From MFAQ01 sp964592455 (GTDB lineage Bacteria > Patescibacteriota > Microgenomatia > UBA1400 > MFAQ01): 7,283 nucleotides of DNA. The notes under the pieces were generated by a model. That model was not told the origin of the DNA, did no database searches, and worked only from the letters and a program-made list of their open reading frames with translations. Where the stretch lies: positions 1-7,283 of the forward strand of contig CAZQDQ010000042.1 of NCBI GenBank assembly GCA_964592455.1, in the 5' to 3' direction. Shown piece by piece: positions 1 through 4,485 of this stretch. A program made the position numbers and the translations under genes. Numbering within the stretch: position 1 is the first letter of the stretch; every line of letters starts with the position of its first letter.

Positions 1-220
1 TTTCAGTCTGGGCCGAAATTATCATATCTCTCACACATCCACCAACAAGCAGGGCTTTCCCCCCGACCTTCTCAATCATTTTGCAAAACTCCATTACTTC
101 CTCAGGCACATCCATCTCATACTCTTTATATATCTGCTCAGCTGGCAAATGGTCAAAATCAGGGCTCAAACACGTCTCAATTTTAAGTATCTCCAAAGCG
201 CTCTCCAGTTTTTCTCTCAT
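1..220 (-). CDS. CCA tRNA nucleotidyltransferase / poly(A) polymerase family, N-terminal fragment
   Basis: Reading the minus strand from the ATG at 220-218 gives 73 open codons that run off the left edge of the window. Residues 53-68 read GGKALLVGGCVRDMII, which is the nucleotide-binding 'GG' motif (LVGGxVRD) that opens the catalytic domain of class II CCA-adding enzymes and bacterial poly(A) polymerases. Enzymes of this family add or repair the 3' CCA of tRNAs using CTP and ATP, or add poly(A) tails. The catalytic DxD carboxylates would lie just beyond the edge, so CCA addition cannot be told from polyadenylation. About 50 acidic, probably helical residues precede the motif, longer than in many CCA enzymes; a later Met at residue 36 or 43 is an alternative start. 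The chosen start has no Shine-Dalgarno but sits 7 nt after an extended -10 box, which suggests a leaderless message. Confidence 0.82.
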   Translation of the reverse strand, partial: MREKLESALEILKIETCLSPDFDHLPAEQIYKEYEMDVPEEVMEFCKMIEKVGGKALLVGGCVRDMIISAQTE

Positions 221-227
221 ATTCTAT

Positions 228-236
228 ATTCTATCA
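228..236 (-). promoter_or_regulatory. Extended -10 promoter of the nucleotidyltransferase gene
   Basis: On the minus strand this reads TGATAGAAT, an extended -10 (TG, one base, TAGAAT). No -35 box is visible at 16-18 bp. Seven bases separate it from the ATG at 220, so transcription should begin at or next to the start codon. It is divergent from, and only 17 bp away from, the plus-strand promoter at 254-262. Confidence 0.5.
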
Positions 237-253
237 CCAAACATCTTATAATG

Positions 254-262
254 TGGTACAAT
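254..262 (+). promoter_or_regulatory. Extended -10 promoter of the acetyltransferase leader
   Basis: TGGTACAAT matches the TGnTAnAAT pattern seen before several other genes in this window. A second perfect TATAAT lies at 247-252, seven bases before this TACAAT, and could serve instead. No convincing -35 is visible. With the extended -10, transcription would start close to 269, which is the A of an ATG; with TATAAT it would start about ten bases earlier. Confidence 0.5.
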
Positions 263-268
263 ATCCTT

Positions 269-361
269 ATGAATTTTAGATTAATCATTCGCCTCCAGCC
301 AGGTAGTGCTATGACCCTCAAAGAAAGGGTCAATTCTTGCGCCCAAAATCCGGAGGTTTAA
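269..361 (+). CDS. Putative 30-residue leader peptide, leaderless start
   Basis: A 30-codon ORF begins MNFRLIIRLQPG and stops with TAA at 359-361. Its ATG lies 6 nt after the TACAAT -10 box, the same spacing as the other apparent leaderless starts here, and there is no Shine-Dalgarno. The frame stays open upstream to about 149 but that part is antisense to the nucleotidyltransferase gene. The stop codon falls inside the GGAGGTTTAAG segment (352-362) that can form an antiterminator, so a ribosome finishing the ORF would physically cover it. This is the geometry of an attenuator leader peptide. There is no run of one amino acid; Arg-Leu occurs twice (residues 4-5 and 8-9). No homologue is recognised and the coding assignment rests on position alone. 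It could instead be a chance ORF in a structured RNA. Confidence 0.4.
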   Translation: MNFRLIIRLQPGSAMTLKERVNSCAQNPEV

Positions 362-414
362 GTTGTTTTGTTTGTCAGCTTAAGCCTCCCAAGTGGAGGC
401 TTTTTGCTTTTTTT
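291..414 (+). promoter_or_regulatory. Candidate transcription attenuator (or riboswitch-like leader)
   Basis: Four segments form three mutually exclusive helices. Segment 1 (291-296, GCCTCC) pairs with the first six bases of segment 2 (352-357). Segment 2 (352-362, GGAGGTTTAAG) pairs over 11 bp, with one G-U, with segment 3 (379-389, CTTAAGCCTCC). Segment 3 also pairs, through 382-389, with segment 4 (395-402, GGAGGCTT) to make the terminator. A separate perfect 7-bp hairpin (312-318 with 326-332, loop CAAAGAA) lies between segments 1 and 2. The inferred logic is that 2:3 pairing gives read-through into the acetyltransferases, while masking segment 2, by a ribosome at the leader stop codon or by segment 1, allows termination. 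The region matches no riboswitch class that I recognise, but a ligand-binding RNA cannot be excluded by eye. Confidence 0.55.
382..414 (+). terminator. Intrinsic terminator in the acetyltransferase leader
   Basis: AAGCCTCC (382-389) and GGAGGCTT (395-402) form a perfect 8-bp stem with a 5-nt loop, followed by T-rich sequence (five Ts at 401-405, then seven at 408-414). It stands between the promoter at 254-262 and the first acetyltransferase gene, so it must either be regulated or define a short independent RNA. Confidence 0.75.
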
Positions 415-501
415 GTTCTCCCTTAGGAGGTTTAGACAGTCAAATACTAGCCATGACTAGTCTTTGGCTGCACTTTAAAACCAAAATTCAAGGAGAAAAC
501 A

Positions 502-1146
502 ATGTTCGGTATAAACATGCTCGTCAAAACAAAGAGAGTATCTGTCTCACTTCGTCCAGGTACAAAAGAAGATATTCCTGAGCTAGTTAAGCATTTCTCA
601 TCCATGCGTGTTCACATGTACACAATGGGGCTGTTTGCCCAGACCTTAGAAAATGAACTAGAATGGTACGAAAAAACCAGAAAGTCAGAAGAGGGTTGTA
701 CTTGGTTCATCCAGCCGGAGTCTTCGCAAGTCCCTATCGGGGTCACGTCACTACACAAAATAGACTCAACTGATGGCGGTTGCACCTCTGGCATCATCAT
801 CTGGGACCCAAGTTGGTGGGGCAAAGGTGTCGCCAGTGCTACTCACCTGGCCCGCACTCTCTTTGCTGCCGACTACTTAAACAAATACAGCATCAGCAGT
901 AGTGTCAGGGAAGAAAACGAAGCTTCCCGCAAAGCCCTTGAGCGAGTCGGCTACACCGTTTGGGGAACAGAACCAGTTGACGCTTATCGAGCGGGGAGGT
1001 GGATCAACACTCATCAGCTAAAGTGGTTACATCCAGAAAAATATCACTTTTATTACCCAGATGGCCTACCAGAAAAGTTCACTGTCGGTGTCGAGCGTGC
1101 CAAAATTGCTCTTGCCACCGCCCGCCAAGTTGTGGAGTTTCTATGA
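502..1146 (+). CDS. GNAT family N-acetyltransferase (RimJ/RimL-like)
   Basis: This 214-residue protein has the GNAT fold signature for transferring an acetyl group from acetyl-CoA to an amine. The early strand with LRPGTKEDIPEL (17-28) is followed by the acetyl-CoA pyrophosphate loop around 105-111 (WWGKGVA, a RimJ/RimL-type motif A) and by motif B at 139-151 (N-x-x-S-x-x-x-L-x-x-x-GY). The order resembles the Acetyltransf_3 group, which contains ribosomal-protein N-terminal acetyltransferases and some antibiotic-modifying enzymes; the substrate cannot be read from the sequence. A C-terminal extension of about 35 residues follows the domain. The start is set by AGGAG at 491-495, six bases before the ATG; a second Met at residue 6 is less well placed. 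It overlaps the next acetyltransferase by four bases (ATGA), so the two should be co-translated. Both lie behind the attenuator-like leader. Confidence 0.85.
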   Translation: MFGINMLVKTKRVSVSLRPGTKEDIPELVKHFSSMRVHMYTMGLFAQTLENELEWYEKTRKSEEGCTWFIQPESSQVPIGVTSLHKIDSTDGGCTSGIIIWDPSWWGKGVASATHLARTLFAADYLNKYSISSSVREENEASRKALERVGYTVWGTEPVDAYRAGRWINTHQLKWLHPEKYHFYYPDGLPEKFTVGVERAKIALATARQVVEFL

Positions 1147-1577
1147 TCAAATACGAGTTCCGTGACATGAGCGAATCAGAATTTGCAAGAGAACAAAAAG
1201 CTTTCGACGAACACAGTTTAGATTCCGGCAACCCAGTAGAGGTCCAAGAAAGGTTTGGTTTTGTGTCTACAGAAAACGGGAACTTTATTGGTTGCTCTAG
1301 TGGACTAGCTCAAAAATGGGCTAGTGGTTACTCACCCTATTTCTATCTTTCTGACCTGCTTGTCGAAAAACAGTACCGTAGAAAAGGTCTTGGCAAAGTT
1401 CTTTTGGCGCGCCTAGAGGAAAAACTAAAAACTCTAGGTATCAAGTACGTTTGGACTTGGACTGCCGAGTACGAAGGCGAGCAGTTTTATCTCAAACAAG
1501 GCTACAAGATCTTTACTCGCCAAAAAAACTTTTACCAATCAGGCCATTCTCGTGTTGGCCTAGTCAAGCAGATTTAA
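1143..1577 (+). CDS. GNAT family N-acetyltransferase (second of pair)
   Basis: This 144-residue protein is a compact single-domain GNAT enzyme. Motif A is clear at 77-85 (QYRRKGLGK, containing the R/QxxGxG acetyl-CoA loop), preceded by a strand ending in LSDLLVE and followed by a helix and the FYLKQGYK element at 115-122 typical of motif B. The C-terminus SRVGLVKQI resembles the last strand of the domain. Acceptor specificity is unknown. The frame is open from 999, but the start at 1143 is preferred: it forms ATGA with the upstream stop, has GGAG at 1134-1137 five bases before it, and gives a normal N-terminus. The coupled pair suggests related or complementary modification of one substrate class, which is inference. 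A perfect hairpin terminator follows immediately. Confidence 0.85.
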   Translation: MIKYEFRDMSESEFAREQKAFDEHSLDSGNPVEVQERFGFVSTENGNFIGCSSGLAQKWASGYSPYFYLSDLLVEKQYRRKGLGKVLLARLEEKLKTLGIKYVWTWTAEYEGEQFYLKQGYKIFTRQKNFYQSGHSRVGLVKQI

Positions 1578-1581
1578 AAAC

Positions 1582-1613
1582 ATTCCCTCAAAAGTCATGG
1601 ATTTTGAGGGAAT
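1582..1613. terminator. Bidirectional terminator between convergent genes
   Basis: ATTCCCTCAAAA (1582-1593) pairs perfectly over 12 bp with 1602-1613 around an 8-nt loop. On the plus strand it is followed by TTATCTTTTTC, ending the acetyltransferase operon five bases after its stop. On the minus strand it is followed by TGTTTTTAAA, ending the convergent gene, whose TGA stop (1590-1588) lies inside the stem. Confidence 0.8.
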
Positions 1614-2325
1614 TTATCTTTTTCATTAGTTCCAACAGCTGTGCTGCTACTTCCGTTGAGGTGTCTCCGTTTTTTTGTTCCAGTCGAAGCGTAGTTTCTT
1701 TTTCTTCATTCCCACCTTGCTTGTTGATCAATTCATATGCCCCAAATACCAAGTAAACTTTTTTGGATTGTTTCACCTCTTTGGCATTTTCCAGTAAAAA
1801 ACGATATTCATCTCTCGTGACACCAACGTATTTCCCATCATTGTTCGGATTTTGATAGCTAAATAATTTCGGGGGAGTCAGCATAACAACTGAGTCAACA
1901 GTTTTGTCATCTAGTAAGTTCCTCATTAACCAAGCAGTTTTACCCCACGCCTCAATTGCTAATCTATAGTCATCTGGATTTGTATTAGCTTTGTACAGTT
2001 CTATTCTCTTTTGATAATGCATGTCTGGTGCTGACAATTTGGAGTGTATCTGGTAGGTGGCGCAATAATCACTTAAACCCAAAAAAGCAATATTTGGCCC
2101 TGGCTTAAGCGAAGAAATAGAATTACGAAACAAGTACAAAAACTCCCATGCAGTCCCAGTCCAAGCACAAGCGTCCATTAGTCTTTCTTGGTCAATACGT
2201 TTTACATACGGAGTATCAAACACTTCAGCTTGTCTCATTAGTTTTTCTAAATCGTTTTCGACACCAAAGTTCATCAACGGAAACCCTTCTTTTATGTCTC
2301 TTAACATTTCTTCACCACTGGCCAT
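1588..2325 (-). CDS. Conserved-looking hypothetical protein, 245 residues
   Basis: I do not recognise this protein. It is soluble in appearance, with no signal peptide or membrane helix. It has several Trp/Tyr-rich stretches in the middle (around DACAWTGTAWEFLYLF and IEAWGKTAWLMRNLL), a hydrophobic strand-like segment KKVYLVFGAYELI, then a charged Gln/Glu/Lys-rich stretch and a C-terminal helix. No catalytic signature is apparent. The start at 2325 has AGGA directly against the ATG, too close for a Shine-Dalgarno; a TAAAAT -10 box ends 6 nt upstream, so a leaderless message is likely. Met7 is an alternative start. It converges on the acetyltransferases, shares their terminator, and diverges from the BRO-like gene. 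The protein-like composition over 245 codons and its own promoter and terminator support a real gene. Confidence 0.7.
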   Translation of the reverse strand: MASGEEMLRDIKEGFPLMNFGVENDLEKLMRQAEVFDTPYVKRIDQERLMDACAWTGTAWEFLYLFRNSISSLKPGPNIAFLGLSDYCATYQIHSKLSAPDMHYQKRIELYKANTNPDDYRLAIEAWGKTAWLMRNLLDDKTVDSVVMLTPPKLFSYQNPNNDGKYVGVTRDEYRFLLENAKEVKQSKKVYLVFGAYELINKQGGNEEKETTLRLEQKNGDTSTEVAAQLLELMKKINSLKIHDF

Positions 2326-2331
2326 TCCTAA

Positions 2332-2337
2332 ATTTTA
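2332..2337 (-). promoter_or_regulatory. -10 box of the 245-residue gene
   Basis: The minus strand reads TGTAAAAT, with a -10 hexamer TAAAAT ending six bases before the ATG at 2325. TG is directly adjacent rather than one base away, and no -35 is convincing. The spacing implies transcription from about the first base of the start codon. Confidence 0.4.
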
Positions 2338-2398
2338 CATCACACAGATTAACATCTAACCCTTTCTAGAAGTCATGGCTCCTGGGGATTTTTTGTAT

Positions 2399-2427
2399 TT
2401 GACTTCGGGTTATTTATGGTGTTGAAT
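2399..2427 (+). promoter_or_regulatory. Sigma70-type promoter of the BRO-like gene
   Basis: TTGACT (2399-2404, 5 of 6 consensus bases) is separated by 17 bp from TTGAAT (2422-2427, 4 of 6). The predicted transcript would start around 2434, the A of an in-frame ATG, after a 6-nt gap. This is the only promoter in the window with a recognisable -35 and it bears on the choice of start codon. Confidence 0.4.
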
Positions 2428-2433
2428 GATATT

Positions 2434-3264
2434 ATGGATACCATTAACAAGATTGCCATTTTCAGAGGTAAGAAAATTAGAAAAGTAATTTTTCAAAACG
2501 AGTGGTACTTCTCAGTGGTTGACATTGTCGACGCACTCATCGAAAGCAGCATCCCTAAGCGTTATTGGAGTGATCTGAAAATCAAAATAAAAAAAGAAGG
2601 TCACAATCAGTTGTACGATTTCATCGTACCACTGAAAATAGTAGGGTCGGACGGTAAAAAATATCTTACTGACTGTGCTAATACCGAAACAATCTTTCGC
2701 ATCATCCAATCCATTCCCTCTCCCAAAGCCGAACCCTTCAAAATGTGGTTAGCCAAAGTCGGTTACGAAAGAGTCCAAGAAATCGAAGATCCAGAACTAG
2801 CTACCAAAAGAACTAGAAGCCTTTACAAAGCCAAAGGCTATCCAGACTCTTGGATCGAAAAACGCATGCGGGGCATCGAAATCCGCGAAACTCTAACCGA
2901 CGAATGGAAAAAACGAAACGTGGGAGGAGAAAAAGAATACGCTATTCTGACTGCCGAAATTTCCCAAGCCACATTCGGAATGACACCAAGCAAATACAAA
3001 CAGTTTAAAGGACTGAAACGAGAGAACCTCAGAGATCACATGAATGACTTAGAATTAATCTTTTCCATGTTGGGCGAGGCCTCTACTGCTGAGATTGCTA
3101 AAAGTCGCGATGCCAAAGGCTTCGGAGAAAACAAAAAAGCGGCCAAAGATGGTGGTAAAATCGCCGGAGACGCCAGAATAAACTTAGAAGTTCAAAGTGG
3201 TAAACCAGTTTCTACAGCAAAAAACTTCAAAAATCTAAAACCAAAACATAAATTATTTTCCTGA
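2434..3264 (+). CDS. BRO-N domain protein with DinD-like C-terminus
   Basis: With this start the protein has 276 residues. Residues 7-113 form a BRO-N domain: IAIFRGKKIRKV, then EWYFSVVDIVDAL, the conserved KIVGSDGKKYLTD, and the closing PSPKAEPFKMWLAKVGYERV. BRO-N domains bind DNA and occur in phage antirepressors and viral proteins. After a charged linker (114-165) comes a helical region whose order GLKRENLRDHM (193-203), ELIFSMLGEASTAEI, then AAKDGGKIAGDAR and a final GKPVST resembles the C-terminal part of E. coli DinD, a DNA-damage-inducible protein. The role is probably DNA-linked regulation or a damage response, which is inference. The frame also has an ATG at 2416, but that Met would lie inside the promoter and the 2434 start gives the usual BRO N-terminus. 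No ribosome binding site precedes either. It may derive from a phage but no other phage gene is near. Confidence 0.8.
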   Translation: MDTINKIAIFRGKKIRKVIFQNEWYFSVVDIVDALIESSIPKRYWSDLKIKIKKEGHNQLYDFIVPLKIVGSDGKKYLTDCANTETIFRIIQSIPSPKAEPFKMWLAKVGYERVQEIEDPELATKRTRSLYKAKGYPDSWIEKRMRGIEIRETLTDEWKKRNVGGEKEYAILTAEISQATFGMTPSKYKQFKGLKRENLRDHMNDLELIFSMLGEASTAEIAKSRDAKGFGENKKAAKDGGKIAGDARINLEVQSGKPVSTAKNFKNLKPKHKLFS

Positions 3265-3266
3265 TC

Positions 3267-3275
3267 TGTTAAATT
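3267..3275 (+). promoter_or_regulatory. Extended -10 promoter of the NTP pyrophosphatase gene
   Basis: TGTTAAATT fits TGnTAnnnT and lies within the 20-bp gap after the BRO-like gene. Nine bases separate it from the ATG at 3285. It is part of a perfect 12-bp palindrome, GTTAAATTTAAC (3268-3279), which could equally be a protein-binding site. Confidence 0.35.
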
Positions 3276-3284
3276 TAACTTAAT

Positions 3285-3821
3285 ATGCAAATCACTTTCG
3301 TCACTGGCAATCAAAACAAATTCACCGAAGCTAAACAAATTATCCCAGACCTACAAATGCACGATTTGGACTTGGTTGAAATTCAAGAAGTAGACTCTCA
3401 AAAAATCATCGAGGCAAAGCTTACGGAAGCAAAAAAGTACCTATCTGGCAACATTATTGTCGAAGATAACTCTCTCTCTTTTTCCTGTCTTGGTGCCCTG
3501 CCGGGTCCACTTATTAAATGGTTTATGAAAGAAGTGGGCAATGACAAGCTTTATAAACTCTGTGAGATTTTCAACAATTTTGGTGCTGTTGCCAAAGTTA
3601 CTATTGGCTATTCAGACGAATCTGGTCAAAATCATTTCTTCGAAGGAACAATAGAGGGCAAAATAGTCACGCCAGTAGGGGACAACGGTTTTGGTTGGGA
3701 TTCAATTTTTATACCAAATGGTCACAACAATACTTTTGCTCAAATGACCAAAGAAGAGAAAAACCAAATTAGTATGCGCAAAATTGCTTTCCAAAAGCTC
3801 GCCTACTTCCTCAAAAAATAA
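3285..3821 (+). CDS. HAM1/RdgB family non-canonical purine NTP pyrophosphatase
   Basis: This 178-residue protein belongs to the ITPase family, which hydrolyses ITP, XTP and their deoxy forms to the monophosphate and pyrophosphate, keeping deaminated purines out of DNA and RNA. All the family blocks are present in order: TGNQNKFTEA (7-16, phosphate binding), VEDNSL (59-64, metal-binding acidic residues), LPGPLIKWF (72-80), GFGWDSIFIP (135-144), TFAQMTKEEKN (150-160) and a final base-recognition block. The LPGPxIKWF form is closer to eukaryotic/archaeal ITPA than to E. coli RdgB. The last block reads S163-M164-R165 where the family nearly always has SHR, so the usual base-contacting His is replaced. 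It follows the BRO-like gene by 20 bp with no Shine-Dalgarno. Length is normal for the family. Confidence 0.9.
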   Translation: MQITFVTGNQNKFTEAKQIIPDLQMHDLDLVEIQEVDSQKIIEAKLTEAKKYLSGNIIVEDNSLSFSCLGALPGPLIKWFMKEVGNDKLYKLCEIFNNFGAVAKVTIGYSDESGQNHFFEGTIEGKIVTPVGDNGFGWDSIFIPNGHNNTFAQMTKEEKNQISMRKIAFQKLAYFLKK

Positions 3822-3824
3822 TTC

Positions 3825-3833
3825 TGCTAAACT
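3825..3833 (+). promoter_or_regulatory. Extended -10 promoter of the 163-residue gene
   Basis: TGCTAAACT lies just after the stop of the pyrophosphatase gene. The predicted transcript start near 3840 leaves a leader of about 27 nt that carries a good Shine-Dalgarno, unlike the leaderless genes nearby. Confidence 0.45.
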
Positions 3834-3866
3834 ACAAAGCAAGATTACATTGAAAGAGGAGCTAAA

Positions 3867-4358
3867 ATGCACCGTACCTTTGTTGTTGGCAATTCATTTG
3901 GAAACCACGACTTAACTACCGCCCTAGATTCCATAGACGAGACTTTTAGGATTACTTTCTTGTCTCACCAGAGGTCGAAAACTGTTCACTCATCTCGCAC
4001 GAAAAACGTAACAGTCTTTCATGTCGGCGGCAAAAAAATCAGCAAAACTCAGATCAACAAATTTGAAAAGTTCTTGGTATCCTGCGGTTACCAGTTGCTT
4101 TTTTCAGCAAGTCATTCAGAACTGATCGGAGAGATCGACACTCGTTTCTTTACGATCAATCTAGGCTCAAATCAGTTCAACGACGTAAAAGACTTACTGA
4201 TTTCTAAGTTTGAAAATGCTTTAGGAAGAAAACTGCAGGTGTTTGGAGATGTGTACTATTTTCATCTCACCAAAAGTCAAATTAGGAATAAAAAATTAGT
4301 CAAGCAGCTCGACGAACTATTTTTTAGTCGCATGATCGACGTCATCTTTTGTGTCTAA
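3867..4358 (+). CDS. Hypothetical protein, 163 residues
   Basis: I do not recognise this protein. It is basic and appears soluble, without signal peptide or membrane helix. The N-terminal third is rich in Ser, Thr, His and Arg (FLSHQRSKTVHSSRTKN). It is followed by what look like alternating strands and helices, including KTQINKFEKFLVSCGYQLLF and VKDLLISKFENALGRKLQVFG. No nucleotide-binding or catalytic motif stands out. The start is well supported: AGGAG at 3857-3861 lies five bases before the ATG. The gene is a self-contained unit with its own extended -10 promoter upstream and an intrinsic terminator seven bases after the stop, so it is probably monocistronic and not part of the fusA operon. 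The control signals make a real gene likely even without a family. Confidence 0.72.
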   Translation: MHRTFVVGNSFGNHDLTTALDSIDETFRITFLSHQRSKTVHSSRTKNVTVFHVGGKKISKTQINKFEKFLVSCGYQLLFSASHSELIGEIDTRFFTINLGSNQFNDVKDLLISKFENALGRKLQVFGDVYYFHLTKSQIRNKKLVKQLDELFFSRMIDVIFCV

Positions 4359-4364
4359 CCACTC

Positions 4365-4393
4365 AACACCCCACCAGGGGTGTTTTTATTTTT
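4365..4393 (+). terminator. Intrinsic terminator after the 163-residue gene
   Basis: AACACCCC (4365-4372) and GGGGTGTT (4377-4384) form a perfect 8-bp stem with loop ACCA, followed by a T-rich tract broken by one A. It separates the hypothetical gene from the fusA promoter ten bases further on. Confidence 0.82.
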
Positions 4394-4402
4394 CTGAGGC
4401 TA

Positions 4403-4411
4403 TGCTACAAT
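4403..4411 (+). promoter_or_regulatory. Extended -10 promoter of fusA
   Basis: TGCTACAAT is the best match in the window to the TGnTAnAAT pattern. No -35 is visible; the expected position is occupied by the T-tract of the preceding terminator. The predicted start near 4418 gives fusA a leader of roughly 130 nt, the longest mRNA leader here apart from the attenuator region. Confidence 0.6.
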
Positions 4412-4421
4412 TAAGCACACT

Positions 4422-4442
4422 CTGTCCTCACCGGACAGTTTT
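4422..4442 (+). promoter_or_regulatory. Hairpin at the 5' end of the fusA leader
   Basis: CTGTCC (4422-4427) pairs with GGACAG (4433-4438) around TCACC and is followed by TTTTAATT. It begins within a few bases of the predicted transcript start. Possible roles are protection of the mRNA 5' end, a weak attenuator, or a protein-binding site; the sequence alone does not decide. Confidence 0.4.
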
Positions 4443-4485
4443 AATTCGTCAAATAATAAAAAATTACAAATAAATAAAAATTAAA

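Noticed and set aside
291..358. tRNA-like fold (acceptor-like GCCTCC/GGAGGT, AGC..GCT arm with GG in the loop, 5-bp stem with a 7-nt loop CAAAGAA)
   Set aside because: No T arm can be formed, U33 is missing from the would-be anticodon loop, the seventh acceptor pair is A-C, and the length is only 68. The attenuator helices explain the same pairing better.
393..581. Short ORF overlapping the leader and the start of the first acetyltransferase
   Set aside because: It crosses the terminator, lacks a ribosome binding site at its starts, and is out of frame with the clearly supported gene at 502.
999..1142. N-terminal extension of the second acetyltransferase
   Set aside because: It lies entirely in another frame of the first acetyltransferase, has a Cys/Arg-rich sequence unlike GNAT proteins, and the ATGA start at 1143 has a good ribosome binding site.
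2361..2400. Possible terminator-like hairpin before the BRO-like gene (TCATGGCTCCTGGGGATTTTTT region)
   Set aside because: Only three consecutive pairs can form before the T-run, and no plus-strand transcript needs ending there.
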